Assembly: GCA_003167555.1 (NCBI GenBank)
Contig: PMSN01000025.1
Location: forward strand, 1-64,000
From: Spartobacteria bacterium
GTDB taxonomy: Bacteria > Verrucomicrobiota > Verrucomicrobiia > Chthoniobacterales > UBA10450
Direction: 5' to 3'
DNA: 64,000 bases
Numbering within the stretch: position 1 is the first letter of the stretch; each line of letters starts with the position of its first letter. Below the pieces are notes generated by a model, which was given only the letters and a program-made list of their open reading frames with translations, was not told the DNA's origin and made no database searches. Below, one piece after another: positions 51,687 to 60,798 of the stretch. A program made the translations under genes and the position numbers.

Positions 51687-53591
51687 TCAGAACAATTCCG
51701 GGTGCTCGTCGGCGACTTCCTCCGGCCCGATCACCGATCGGATCTTCGCGAGCAGAACGTTGAAGTCGTACGGCTTCTGGATCGTATCGAGCACGCCGGC
51801 CTTTAGCATCTCGGAGCGAATCGCCGGCTCGAGATAACCGCTCGCGACAATCACCCGCACGGCCGGTTTCATTTCCTTCATTTTCAGAAACGCTTCGCGC
51901 CCTCCGAGCCGCGGCAAGCCCAGATCGCAAATCACCAGCCCGATCTCATCACGGTTCGCCTCGAAGAACTCGACGGCTTCCATCCCATCTTTCGCGGCGA
52001 TGACGCGGTAGCCTTCGCCCTCCAGGATTTCCACGCCAAGGTCGCGCAGCATTTCTTCATCTTCGACGAGGAGAATCGTCTGCGGCGCCGTTTGTCCGCG
52101 CGGAATTCTCGACCCTCCTTCGCCGCCACGTTCAGCGGCGGAATGCTCGACCGGCAGATAGACAAGAAACGTGGTGCCCGCATTCGGTTCGCTTTCCACC
52201 TGCACAAAACCGCGATGATTATTCACGACCCCGTACACGACGGACAACCCGAGCCCCGTTCCTTTGCCGCGTTCCTTTGTCGTAAAGAACGGCTCAAAAA
52301 TATGAGACTTCACCTCGCGACTCATGCCGCTGCCCGTGTCGCGCACGCGGATGCAGGCGTAATTCTGCGCGGCGACACCCGTAAATGTTTCCATGAGCTG
52401 CGGCCCCGGCACCATCGCGGTTTCGAGCGTGAGGGTCCCGCCCTGCTGCATGGCGTCGCGCGCGTTCACACAGAGATTCAACACGACCTGATGGATCTGG
52501 CTCCGGTCGGCTGTGATCGGCGGCAAGTCCGACTGCAAATGCAGCTCGAAGTTGATCATTTTCGGGAAGGTGGCTTGCAGCATTTTTTCCAGCTCGCGCA
52601 CGAGTGCGTTTAGATCGAGCGAAGAAAAGCGCGCCTCGGTTTGCCGCGCGGAAGTCAGCAATTGTTGCACGAGCGCGGCGCCGCGTTCGACTGCTTCCTT
52701 GATCACCTTGATCGCGCCGGGGACATCCTTGGGTTTCGTGCGGAAACTTTCCAGCCGGTTGGTGTAGCCCAGGATGATGGCGAGAATGTTGTTGAAATCG
52801 TGCGCGATCCCGCCCGCCAGAGTGCCGAGGCCCTCCATTTTTTGCGCCTGCACCAACTGCTGCTCGAGGCGTTTTCGTTTCGTGTCGTTAAAAAGGTAAA
52901 CCTGCAGCTCGGTCAGCTCGCCGTTGCTGAATCGCCCGATGACGCGCGCCACCACATAGACGGGGTCGCCATCGCGCTGGAGCATCTCCAGCTCGTGCCG
53001 GTCGACAATTCCTTGCTGACGCACCATCTCGAGTAATTCGACCGCGTCCTGCCGGGTGCGAAGCAAGGCCACGAAGTTCCCGGAAAGCGCTTCTTCGACG
53101 GAATCGAAACCGAAAGTGTTGGCGAACGCCGGGTTGCACGTGACGATCTGGCCGTCCGGCCTAACGATCAGATTGGCCGTGAAATCTTCCGTGACGAAAC
53201 GCCGGTAGCGTTCTTCGCTTTCGCGCAACGCTTCCTCGACCCGTCTCCGCGCGGTGATGTCGGTGTTGATCTGCAACCGCGGCGAGCCGGCGCCGGCGGT
53301 CGTCCACCGGCTCGCCACCAGAATGCGTTCGCCGTCCCGGCGGGACTGGTGAAGGTCGCCCTCCCAATGCGAACTATCCCCCATGATTGTTTCGAGCTTT
53401 TGCGTGGGATCGGGAGGCTCCGTGCGAAGCAGCGCGTGCACATTTTGGCCGAGCGCATCCTTTTTCTCCCAACCGTACATCCGTGCCGCGCCCCTGTTCC
53501 AGTAGGTGATGGCGCCGGAAGCGTCGGTGAGAATAATCGCGTCGTCCGCGAGTTCGAGGAGGTCCGCCGGATCCATGAAGTCGTCAGGCAT
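51687..53591 (-). CDS. PAS-PAS hybrid histidine kinase with C-terminal receiver
   Basis: 634 aa, no membrane helix. Two PAS domains (~5-115, YWNRGAARMYGW; ~122-240, NLIVRPDGQIVTCNPAF) precede HisKA with the phospho-acceptor His in GGIAHDFNNILAIILGYTNR (~250-270) and the HATPase domain (NLCVNARDAMQQGG, DTGSGM, KGTGLGLSVVYGVV). A receiver follows (~507-625) with the acidic pair VEDEE, Asp in VICDLGLPRLGG, and Lys in IQKPYD. Cytoplasmic sensor; partner and target unknown. Its start overlaps the stop of the small membrane protein upstream (TAATG at 53589-53593). Confidence 0.9.
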   Translation of the reverse strand: MPDDFMDPADLLELADDAIILTDASGAITYWNRGAARMYGWEKKDALGQNVHALLRTEPPDPTQKLETIMGDSSHWEGDLHQSRRDGERILVASRWTTAGAGSPRLQINTDITARRRVEEALRESEERYRRFVTEDFTANLIVRPDGQIVTCNPAFANTFGFDSVEEALSGNFVALLRTRQDAVELLEMVRQQGIVDRHELEMLQRDGDPVYVVARVIGRFSNGELTELQVYLFNDTKRKRLEQQLVQAQKMEGLGTLAGGIAHDFNNILAIILGYTNRLESFRTKPKDVPGAIKVIKEAVERGAALVQQLLTSARQTEARFSSLDLNALVRELEKMLQATFPKMINFELHLQSDLPPITADRSQIHQVVLNLCVNARDAMQQGGTLTLETAMVPGPQLMETFTGVAAQNYACIRVRDTGSGMSREVKSHIFEPFFTTKERGKGTGLGLSVVYGVVNNHRGFVQVESEPNAGTTFLVYLPVEHSAAERGGEGGSRIPRGQTAPQTILLVEDEEMLRDLGVEILEGEGYRVIAAKDGMEAVEFFEANRDEIGLVICDLGLPRLGGREAFLKMKEMKPAVRVIVASGYLEPAIRSEMLKAGVLDTIQKPYDFNVLLAKIRSVIGPEEVADEHPELF

Positions 53592-53866
53592 TAGCGCGAA
53601 GGCGAAGAAGCAGGTGTGGCGGTGACCGGCGGGCCATTGCGAGAACGCATCTCATCCAGGCGACCGGAGGAAAAAACGAAATAGAGGGCAAAGCTGGCGG
53701 CGAGAAGGACGATGAAAAGGAAAAGAAAACTCGCAGCCCGCCAGGTGTTCCGTCGCGCGCTGGCTTGCTGGCGCGCCGCCCGTTTCTGGATCATCTCGAT
53801 CTCCAGCATGCGCACGAGCATTTCCGGATCGACCGGTTCGGGCTTGCTCTCGCCATTGGAATTCAT
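53591..53866 (-). CDS. Small single-helix membrane protein coupled to histidine kinase
   Basis: 91 aa from ATG 53866. Soluble N-terminus (MLVRMLEIEMIQKRAARQQ), one membrane helix ~50-70 (ASFLFLFIVLLAASFALYFVF) and a short Pro/Ser-rich tail. The frame is open further upstream to 54064, but that region overlaps the CAAX protease gene on the other strand. TAATG overlap with the kinase start indicates coupled translation, so it may tether or tune the kinase. No family recognised. Confidence 0.65.
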   Translation of the reverse strand: MNSNGESKPEPVDPEMLVRMLEIEMIQKRAARQQASARRNTWRAASFLFLFIVLLAASFALYFVFSSGRLDEMRSRNGPPVTATPASSPSR

Positions 53867-53901
53867 CGAAAAGAATCTTAACCATTCAACCGAAAGACCA
53901 A

Positions 53902-54588
53902 ATGGATTCTGAGAGCGAAGAATCGGGCAAGCGAGCACTCGCCGCGTCCGTGCTGCCGATGGCGGCTTTTCTCGGGCTCCTTGTACTGGCGAGCCTCCTG
54001 CCCGGCGTCGGTAAAGGTTTCGGACTGGTCTCTCCCGAGTATTGGATTTACCCGGTCCAAACATTCATTTGCGGCGGACTGCTCATTTGGTTCTGGCGCG
54101 AATATCACTTTCGCCCGCCGGCGAGGATCTTGTTCGTGTCCGCGATCGGTCTGCTCGCTTTCGCCTGCTGGGTTGCGCCCCAGCAATTCTTCGGTTTCGT
54201 GCCGCGCCCAAAGGGTTTCAACCCGGACGTTTTTGCCGGCCCGGCATACTTGACGACGGTCATCCTCCGTTTCGTCCGCCTCGTGCTCGTGGTTCCATTG
54301 GTTGAAGAGATTTTTTGGCGCGGATTTTTGTTGCGGTATTTGATCAACGAAAAATTCCATCGCGTCCCGTTCGGAACATTTTCCTGGCTTTCCTTTACCG
54401 TGGTCACACTCGGGTTTGGATTCTCCCACTCGCCGGAGGATCGGATCGCGGCGCTCATCACCGGCGCGCTCTATAATTGCGTGGCCTACCGAACCAGGAA
54501 CCTGGCCTCGTGCGTCCTGGCCCACGCCGTCACCAATCTCCTCCTGGGCCTTTGGATCATGAAGACGCGGCAATGGGGCTTCTGGTGA
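53902..54588 (+). CDS. PEP-CTERM-associated CAAX protease-like protein
   Basis: 228 aa, seven or so membrane helices. VEEIFWRGFLLRYLI (Glu135, Glu136, Arg140), FGFSHSPEDR (His176) and LAHAVTNLLLG (His208, Asn212) form the CPBP/Rce1-like active site. The FKVPxGTFSWLSF-like segment (KFHRVPFGTFSW) is characteristic of the CAAX-prenyl-protease-related family that co-occurs with exosortases. It may process PEP-CTERM proteins or their anchor. It lies 5 kb from the exosortase gene and is divergent from the histidine-kinase operon. Confidence 0.85.
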   Translation: MDSESEESGKRALAASVLPMAAFLGLLVLASLLPGVGKGFGLVSPEYWIYPVQTFICGGLLIWFWREYHFRPPARILFVSAIGLLAFACWVAPQQFFGFVPRPKGFNPDVFAGPAYLTTVILRFVRLVLVVPLVEEIFWRGFLLRYLINEKFHRVPFGTFSWLSFTVVTLGFGFSHSPEDRIAALITGALYNCVAYRTRNLASCVLAHAVTNLLLGLWIMKTRQWGFW

Positions 54589-54628
54589 AGGGCGTCACTG
54601 GCACTGCTTCTGCTCCCTAGAGCAGGTC

Positions 54629-54793
54629 ATGCACGCGACCTTCCTTCAAAAAGTCATTCTTTGCATGATCGCCGGCTTTTTTGCGGCCTGCCTCATTCAA
54701 TGGGGAAAAGTCTTTGTCGAAGGCGCGGACGACGCGCTCAACAAAGGCTACAAGCATACTGCCCCCACGATGAGCCTTACGGCCAAGCCGTAG
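54629..54793 (+). CDS. Small membrane protein (54 aa)
   Basis: ORF from ATG 54629 with a weak ribosome site (GCAGG), ending TAG 54791-54793. MHATFLQKVILCMIAGFFAACLIQWG (residues 6-24 hydrophobic) then a polar tail. It begins 40 bp after the CAAX protease gene and ends 56 bp before nadE, on the same strand. No recognised family; the single predicted helix and good start make it a plausible small gene, but the evidence is thin. Confidence 0.45.
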   Translation: MHATFLQKVILCMIAGFFAACLIQWGKVFVEGADDALNKGYKHTAPTMSLTAKP

Positions 54794-54849
54794 CCGGGAT
54801 CGAAAGCGATTGCCGACCGGCGCGCCGCGCATAACCTGCGTAGCACGGC

Positions 54850-56499
54850 ATGAAGATCGGGTTCGCTCAAATCAATCCCACCGTCGGTGATTTGAACGGC
54901 AATTTTGAGAAAATTCTCGGTGCCTATGAGCGGCTCGCCGCCGCCGGTGCCGAGCTGGTCGTTACGCCGGAGCTCGCCATCACCGGTTATCCGCCCCAGG
55001 ACCTGCTCTTCAAGTCGCGCTTCGTTCCGCAGAACCTGGAGGTCCTGGAAAAACTGCACGCGCACGTCCGCGGCGTTGCTCTGCTAGTCGGTTACGTCGA
55101 ACGCAATCGGGGGCGCGGGAAACCTTTCCATAACGCCGCCGCCTTGCTCCAAGCAGGCCGGCCCATTTCCAAAACTCACAAATCGCTCCTGCCGACCTAC
55201 GATGTCTTCGATGAAGATCGCTACTTCGAACCTGCGCATAGTGTCGAGCCGTTGCTCCTGGGCGTGACGAAGATCGGAGTCACGATCTGTGAAGACATTT
55301 GGACCGAGCATTATCTGCCGCGCCCCTTCTATGACATCGAGCCGGTCCGCGCTTTGGTGGAGCAGGGGGCGGAGATCATCCTGAATCTGAGCGCGTCGCC
55401 GTTCAGTTTGAACAAGCCGGCCATCCGGCGCGAAATGGTCACGTCGCTCGCGTGCGCGCATCAACGGCCGATCTGTTATTGCAACGCGGTCGGCGGGAAC
55501 GACCAGCTGGTTTTCGATGGCAATTCGATTGCCGTGAACTCCGCCGGCGAATTGATCGCGCAGCTGCCTGCTTTCCGCACGGCGGAGGAGATTGTCGAGA
55601 CCGGCACTTCGCGGCCGATGGTTCTCGAAGAGCGCGATGTTTCCGCGGACTTGTTCGACGCGCTCTCGTTAGGTCTCCGGGATTACCTGAGCAAGTGCAA
55701 CTTCAAGTCGGCTGTGCTGGGATTGAGTGGGGGCATCGATTCGGCTGTGGTGGCGGCGATCGCGGTGGATGCGCTCGGCCCGGCGAACGTTCTCGGCGTG
55801 TCGATGCCGAGCCCTTACTCCTCGCGCGGAAGCATCGATGACGCGCTCGCGCTCGCGCGAAATCTGGGCATCAAGTGCCTCCAAATTCCGATCGCGAACG
55901 CCTTCGCCGCCTTCAAAGGACAATTCGCGGAAATTTTCACCGGCCTCCCCGAAGACACGACAGAAGAGAACATGCAGTCGCGCCTGCGCGGCATGATCCT
56001 CATGTCGCTCTCGAACAAGTTCGGCCACTTGCTTCTCACGACCGGCAACAAGAGCGAGCTGGCGGTAGGTTACTGCACCATTTACGGCGACATGGCCGGC
56101 GGCCTCGCGGTTATCAGCGATGTGCCCAAGACCATGGTCTATCAGCTCGCGCGCTGGATTAACTCGGACAAATCACCCCTAAGCGATGGTAGTGAAGTTA
56201 TTCCTCTCTCAACCATCGAGAAACCTCCGAGCGCTGAGCTGAAGCCCGGCCAGAAGGACCAGGATAGCTTGCCGCCCTACGATGTACTTGACGAAATCCT
56301 TCGGCTTTATGTCGAGGGAAACCTGAGCGCACGAGATATCATCGCCCACGGGTTCGAAGAGAAAACGGTGCGATGGGTGCAACGCCGCGTCGACATTAAT
56401 GAATACAAGCGCGAGCAGGCCGCTCCCGGCATAAAGGTCACCAGCCGCGCTTTTGGAGTCGGTCGCCGGATGCCTATCGCGCAGAAGTATGTCGAGTAG
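54850..56499 (+). CDS. nadE: NAD+ synthase, glutamine-hydrolysing
   Basis: 549 aa. The N-terminal nitrilase-type glutaminase has the catalytic Glu (VTPELAITGYPP), Lys (KTHKSLLPTYDVF) and Cys (VTICEDIW). The C-terminal ATP-PPase NAD synthase has the P-loop VLGLSGGIDSAVVAAIA and TGNKSELAVGYCTIYGDMAGG. It converts deamido-NAD to NAD with glutamine as nitrogen donor. Standard length for the two-domain form. The run of genes starts with the CAAX protease on the same strand, but a shared transcript is unproven. Confidence 0.97.
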   Translation: MKIGFAQINPTVGDLNGNFEKILGAYERLAAAGAELVVTPELAITGYPPQDLLFKSRFVPQNLEVLEKLHAHVRGVALLVGYVERNRGRGKPFHNAAALLQAGRPISKTHKSLLPTYDVFDEDRYFEPAHSVEPLLLGVTKIGVTICEDIWTEHYLPRPFYDIEPVRALVEQGAEIILNLSASPFSLNKPAIRREMVTSLACAHQRPICYCNAVGGNDQLVFDGNSIAVNSAGELIAQLPAFRTAEEIVETGTSRPMVLEERDVSADLFDALSLGLRDYLSKCNFKSAVLGLSGGIDSAVVAAIAVDALGPANVLGVSMPSPYSSRGSIDDALALARNLGIKCLQIPIANAFAAFKGQFAEIFTGLPEDTTEENMQSRLRGMILMSLSNKFGHLLLTTGNKSELAVGYCTIYGDMAGGLAVISDVPKTMVYQLARWINSDKSPLSDGSEVIPLSTIEKPPSAELKPGQKDQDSLPPYDVLDEILRLYVEGNLSARDIIAHGFEEKTVRWVQRRVDINEYKREQAAPGIKVTSRAFGVGRRMPIAQKYVE

Positions 56500-56685
56500 C
56501 TCGTGTCTCCTAAGGCTTAACTAGCGGCTGATGATTTCGCAAAATGATTTCAGCGCCGGTGGCTACTGGTAAGAAATCAAACCATTATCGGCTAAAAAGG
56601 CCATTATTAGAATGTTATCGAATTGAGTTCGAATGATGGTTGCAGGCGCTTCACTTCCTTATTCGAATGATACAGTGATCCTGGG
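56500..56685. other. AT-richer intergenic stretch
   Basis: No gene, RNA or repeat was recognised. The stretch around 56590-56680 is less GC-rich than its surroundings (TTATCGGCTAAAAAGGCC, TTATTAGAATGTTATCGA) and may carry a promoter for the following gene. Confidence 0.4.
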
Positions 56686-57985
56686 ATGAAAAAGGGACCT
56701 AACAAACCTACAACAGAGTCCATCGAGCATGGAGACACTTCCGTCCGACGCCAGGCGCGGAGGATCCCCAAGTGGCTCAACACTGCACTTACACTGGCGG
56801 CGCTTTATCTTCTGCTATTGCTGGGATTCTCGCGCCTCGCACCGCTTGTGACGGGTTCCCGATGAAGCGATCGCACTAACCCCAGCTGGCGGTGGCCTGG
56901 GCGCCGCGGTGCACCAATTTCTGGGGCGACCGGGCGGGACCGATTTCCTGGTTGATTATGCAAGCGCTTACGCGCTCGTGCATCACGGCGATGCCTACGA
57001 GATCACGGAGAAGCTTTCCGAGCGAGTCGGCGCACACTGGGAGGTCAGCACAGCCAACCCTCATCCGCCGACCATGCTGCCATTCATCCTCCCGTTTCTC
57101 GCCGGTGACTACCGCAGCGCGCTCGGCGCTTGGTCGCTGGCGATGTTGTTCGTGCTGATTTTGTCGATGCGATTTCTCGATGTGCCCTGGGCGGTCGCGG
57201 GCGGGGTCGGTGTGGCTCTCGCCGTCAGTTTTCCGGGAGCCTACGGCATCGGCAATCCCGTTCCTCTCATCGGCCTCGGCCTCGCCATCGCCTACCGATG
57301 GCGCAACCATCCGCTTCTCGCCGGGCTGGGTATCGCTCTCGCCGCGGCTCCGAAAATCTCGGGCATCCTGATCGTTATTCCATTCCTGCTCGCCCGACGT
57401 TTTAAAGCGGTCGCAGTCGCGGCTGGTGTCTACGGCGTGCTGGCTGGCCTGCCCGTGCTTTTCCAGTCCAACGTCTGGAGCCGCTACTTTCAGGCCGGTG
57501 TCCGGGCGGCGGTATTGAATGCCTCGCGCAGCGACAACGCGTCGTGGCTGCATCTTGCGGAGAGGTGTGGAGTTTCGAGCTTCGTGGTGATAGCCCTGCT
57601 GGGCGTACTCGCGATCGTCGCGGCCATTATCACTCGCGATACTTTTTGGCCGGCCGTTTGGCTGATCGTGGTTGCGTTGCCGATCGCGTGGATGTACTCA
57701 CTGCTGACGCTGCTCCCTCTCGCTGTCCACGTCGTCCGAAGAGGATCCCCCACATCCATCGGCCTCATCCTCGCAGCTGCGGGTCTTATGATCGGGAGTC
57801 CGCCATCCTCACACTGGCCGGTAGTGGTCTTCCCCTGGGTCACGATGCTCGCGTTCATCGGGCTTTTGCTGACTCGACCGATGACCGACGAACGCTTCTG
57901 GCTCCCTCATCGGGCCGCCACATTCGTGCCGCGGATCGGCTCGCTCAGTAGGACAGCGAGATCGCGCTTCCAGCGCACTTTCTGA
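56686..57985 (+). pseudogene. Frameshifted GT87/DUF2029-like membrane glycosyltransferase
   Basis: Two reading frames appear to form one gene. 56686-56865 encodes 59 aa ending in a membrane helix (LNTALTLAALYLLLLLGFSR) and TGA. The next frame from 56909 (GTG) encodes 358 aa of a polytopic protein beginning with the GT87-like pattern TDFLVDYASAYALVHHGDAYEI. In-frame sequence continues back to ~56852 (RVPDEAIALTPAGGG), so one indel near 56850-56863 would restore a full ~430-aa polyprenyl-phosphate-mannose-dependent transferase. It could also be a sequencing error or a bypassed frameshift. Confidence 0.65.
56909..57985 (+). CDS. GT87-like membrane protein, downstream frame
   Basis: 358 aa from GTG 56909, ten or so membrane helices. 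The periplasmic first loop resembles DUF2029/GT87 (TDFLVDYASAYALVHHGDAYEI, STANPHPPTMLPFIL). A family protein should have one more helix before residue 1, and that helix is found in the other frame at 56686-56865. If translated from here the product would lack its first helix. Likely role: mannosyl or arabinosyl transfer from a polyprenyl carrier during envelope glycan assembly. Confidence 0.65.
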   Translation: MHQFLGRPGGTDFLVDYASAYALVHHGDAYEITEKLSERVGAHWEVSTANPHPPTMLPFILPFLAGDYRSALGAWSLAMLFVLILSMRFLDVPWAVAGGVGVALAVSFPGAYGIGNPVPLIGLGLAIAYRWRNHPLLAGLGIALAAAPKISGILIVIPFLLARRFKAVAVAAGVYGVLAGLPVLFQSNVWSRYFQAGVRAAVLNASRSDNASWLHLAERCGVSSFVVIALLGVLAIVAAIITRDTFWPAVWLIVVALPIAWMYSLLTLLPLAVHVVRRGSPTSIGLILAAAGLMIGSPPSSHWPVVVFPWVTMLAFIGLLLTRPMTDERFWLPHRAATFVPRIGSLSRTARSRFQRTF

Positions 57986-58039
57986 ATATCCAACTTCTCG
58001 CAGCCTTGTTTACATTAGCTGTAGCAACACCTGCGTCGT

Positions 58040-58064
58040 GGAAACCTCACCCCGTCCCGGTGAG
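58040..58064 (-). terminator. Stem-loop between convergent glycosyltransferase genes
   Basis: On the minus strand CTCACC-ggacgg-GGTGAG (58046-58064) is followed by GTTTCC. It lies between the GT87-like gene end (57985) and the end of the GT2 gene (58073). The T-tract is short, so terminator function is tentative. Confidence 0.35.
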
Positions 58065-58072
58065 CAGCCCTC

Positions 58073-58777
58073 TTACTCGAAGCGAGGCGGCGAAGGCCGC
58101 AGGTTGTATTTCAGGATGGCGTAACTCGCCCTGAAGCCGTCACGCCAACTGATTTTTTTCCCTTCCGCGTAAGTTCGGCCGTAATAGGAAATTCCTACTT
58201 CATAGATGACGAAACCGCGGCGGGCCATCTTTGCAGTAATCTCCGGCTCAAATCCGAAGCGGTCTTCCTCAATGTGGATGGACTGGATTACCTCTCGCCG
58301 GAACACCTTATAGCATGTCTCCATGTCGGTAAGATTTAAGTTCGTAAACATATTCGACAAGAGAGTGAGAAATTTGTTTCCCACCATGTGCCAGAAATAC
58401 GCCACACGATGAGGTTGGCCTCCCATGAATCGAGAGCCGAAAACTACATCGGCGCCATGCTCGAGAATCGGCTCAAGTAATTTGGCGTAGTCCTTTGGGT
58501 CGTATTCCAAGTCAGCGTCCTGCACGATTACTATATCGCCCGTCGCGACTTTAAAACCGCTCCGGAGCGCGGCTCCTTTCCCGAGGTTTTCGCTGTGATA
58601 GATGACATGGTCGACTTCCTGCCCTAGGCGGTCGCGGAGCAGCTCGCGGGTGCCATCGGTCGAGCAGTCATCTACAACAATGATTTCGAGCGGATAGGAC
58701 ACCGCTTTGACCGCTGCCAGAAGACGCTCCAGGGTAAGGTGTTCGTTGTAGCATGGAATCACGATGGATATCTTCAT
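58073..58777 (-). CDS. Glycosyltransferase family 2 (dolichyl-phosphate-mannose-synthase-like)
   Basis: 234 aa, soluble. GT-A landmarks: [20 protein letters not shown] (~4-23), [15 protein letters not shown] (~33-47), [25 protein letters not shown] (the DxD motif), GSRFMGG, and [15 protein letters not shown]. The length is right for the soluble single-domain type that makes polyprenyl-phosphate sugars, the donors of GT39/GT87-type membrane transferases, which are its neighbours. Start at ATG 58777. Confidence 0.9.
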   Translation of the reverse strand: MKISIVIPCYNEHLTLERLLAAVKAVSYPLEIIVVDDCSTDGTRELLRDRLGQEVDHVIYHSENLGKGAALRSGFKVATGDIVIVQDADLEYDPKDYAKLLEPILEHGADVVFGSRFMGGQPHRVAYFWHMVGNKFLTLLSNMFTNLNLTDMETCYKVFRREVIQSIHIEEDRFGFEPEITAKMARRGFVIYEVGISYYGRTYAEGKKISWRDGFRASYAILKYNLRPSPPRFE

Positions 58778-58900
58778 GGAGCGGAGCTAAACCTTCTTTA
58801 AACAAAGGGGCTGCAATCTGTCAAGGCGTGCAACGAGAGCTGGAATTTCGAATAGCATCTGTTGCCTTACCAGGGAGTCTGTCAGCGACCATCAATGTCC

Positions 58901-59248
58901 TTAAAGGAGCGCAACGTTAGCGCCGGTTAGTAATCCAAAGGCGCGCGCGAGCAGCCCGGTCCAAACGAACATGCCTTTCTCGACGCTTGGGTAATCATTC
59001 CAATTTGCCGAAAACGGCGCTCCCATCGATGCCGGGTACTTAGGCAGGATCGGAGGCGCCTCCCCGCTGGCGAACGCCTTAGTCGTAGCCAATTGGAACC
59101 ACGTATCTTCATCGTAGGAGACCGGCGTGGCCCAGGCAGCCGATGTCCAGCGGTTATAAGCGGCGCACCAAGTCACGGCCACGATACAGAGAAGGAGCGC
59201 CAGCCAATACCAATCGGTGCGTGCGCACAATCCCTCTTCGTGCTTCAT
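58901..59248 (-). pseudogene. Truncated N-terminus of a membrane glycosyltransferase
   Basis: 115 aa from ATG 59248, whose ATGA overlaps the stop of the upstream gene. One membrane helix (~13-32) and then a GT39/GT-C-like first loop: PVSYDEDTWFQLATTKAFASG, PPILPKYPASMGAPF, NWNDYPSVEKGMFVWTGLLARAFG. The sequence stops abruptly after GANVALL with TAA, where the second helix should begin. The rest of the gene is absent, and the 120 bp to the next gene show no continuation. I read it as a decayed fragment. Confidence 0.6.
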
Positions 59249-60771
59249 CAGTTTATGATTTCCTTGGGCCGCTTCCACCGGACTGTCCAATGCAGGTTTC
59301 CATACTTGATCTGACGCAATCCTGAAAGCGCTCCCGGGTCGACCTGTAATGGTGAGTAGCGTAGCTTTGTGGATAGAAGAATAATTGTTCCGTCCGGCCG
59401 AAGCGAATCTTCGAAATCACTCTTTCGAATCAACCGCCTGCCCGCGGCGACGAGGTCGGGACACGCGTAGGATCCCTCGAAGAATATCCAATCCACAGGC
59501 TGGGCCCCGACTTGGCCGCCAATTACTACGGGTAATGTGTTCGGCAACGAACCTATGGTCCGCTCCCTCAGGTAGACAAAGAACACAGGAAAAAGCAATA
59601 AAGGAACGGACAGATAGGTCCAACGCCCGATTTTGTATTTCCATGCTTTGGTCACGCTAAAATAAGTTGCCAACACCATTAACGGAATGGTCCAAAGCAG
59701 GTAATGAACGCCGTGATAACGATAAACCGTGCTGGGCCAAAAATCATTGTAAAGAAAATACAACCCGTAAGTGGCAAGAACACTCAAGATGACACCGAGC
59801 GCCCGCGTTCTGTATCGAAGTAACAGATAGACAACGCCCGGTAGAACAAAGATTGCCCACGGAAAGTGGCGCACGAGCGCCGCCTCGGGCTCGCGGAAAA
59901 TCGTATTGCCATCGATCAATAATCCGAAGATCTTGCTGGGCACTGAGTAAGAAGCAACACCCATCTCCTCGTGGAGCCTATCGTAAGGAGTCCGCCAGGC
60001 GCCAAAGACGGCATGATTGACAAATAAGATTATCAGGACGAACGCGCCAACTATGGCGATGCCAGCCGCTCCCACGAACACCCTGGTCTTCCAGCGCGTC
60101 AACCCTAGGAGTGCAATCGCAGGCACTGCTGCCATACAAAAGGCGTCCCCTGTCCGGCAGACGAAGATCAGACTAATACAGACGAAAGCCGCGAGTATTC
60201 TTCTCGGACTCGGCTGGCGGAATCCGACCAGGAAAATGATCAGGTAGGATAGGAAGAGAGTTGGGGTTGTGTTCCACGGCTCGACTAACGTCATCTGCAA
60301 GAGGCCAGGATAGGACCCGATAAAGACCAATATCAAGAGGATGGCTTCGAGAGGGCTTACGAGCCTGCGACTGATTTTGTAAAATAGGAAGGCACTGCCG
60401 AGGACACACGCGAGATTCGGAATCAGAAAAGCGTGTTGCGGCGCCCAGCGGTAAAATAAGGCGCCGATGAGCGGATAGCCCAACGGATACCAGTACGTAT
60501 CGGGAGTCAGTTGGCCGGCGGCGAGCGCCGCGGTGCATTTGAGGTATTGCCCCTGGTCCCACCATCCCCACCAACCTATCGGCGCGGATAGATCGTTGCC
60601 TGGCAACACAGGGTGTCCAAGATAGGCGAGTAGGTAAAGTATGGTAAGTCCGGTAAGGAACAGCACCATAAAGCCAAACGAATCGAAGTAATGGTTGACC
60701 TTTACCAGCCATCCGCCGAGATCGATTCCAAAAATCTTACCGTGTCGTCTAGATGCACTTTCGGTATCCAT
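59248..60771 (-). CDS. Polytopic membrane protein, GT39-like glycosyltransferase
   Basis: 507 aa, about ten membrane helices in residues 33-405. First periplasmic loop: GNDLSAPIGWWGWWDQGQYLKCTAALAAGQL, and then DTYWYPLGYPLIGALFYRWAP (segments partly quoted), with the acidic/Trp-rich pattern of GT-C enzymes that use polyprenyl-phosphate sugars. A soluble C-terminus (~420-507, WIFFEGSYACPDLVAAGRR) follows. Substrate unknown. The stop overlaps the start of the truncated gene that follows, so the two were once coupled. Confidence 0.78.
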   Translation of the reverse strand: MDTESASRRHGKIFGIDLGGWLVKVNHYFDSFGFMVLFLTGLTILYLLAYLGHPVLPGNDLSAPIGWWGWWDQGQYLKCTAALAAGQLTPDTYWYPLGYPLIGALFYRWAPQHAFLIPNLACVLGSAFLFYKISRRLVSPLEAILLILVFIGSYPGLLQMTLVEPWNTTPTLFLSYLIIFLVGFRQPSPRRILAAFVCISLIFVCRTGDAFCMAAVPAIALLGLTRWKTRVFVGAAGIAIVGAFVLIILFVNHAVFGAWRTPYDRLHEEMGVASYSVPSKIFGLLIDGNTIFREPEAALVRHFPWAIFVLPGVVYLLLRYRTRALGVILSVLATYGLYFLYNDFWPSTVYRYHGVHYLLWTIPLMVLATYFSVTKAWKYKIGRWTYLSVPLLLFPVFFVYLRERTIGSLPNTLPVVIGGQVGAQPVDWIFFEGSYACPDLVAAGRRLIRKSDFEDSLRPDGTIILLSTKLRYSPLQVDPGALSGLRQIKYGNLHWTVRWKRPKEIIN

Positions 60772-60798
60772 TGTGATGCTAGTTTCGCCGCTTAATGC

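Noticed and set aside
55660-55676. TCTCGTTAGGT, identical to the attC-like core
   Set aside because: It lies inside nadE and encodes conserved residues. It shows that the short core alone occurs by chance, so longer context is needed.
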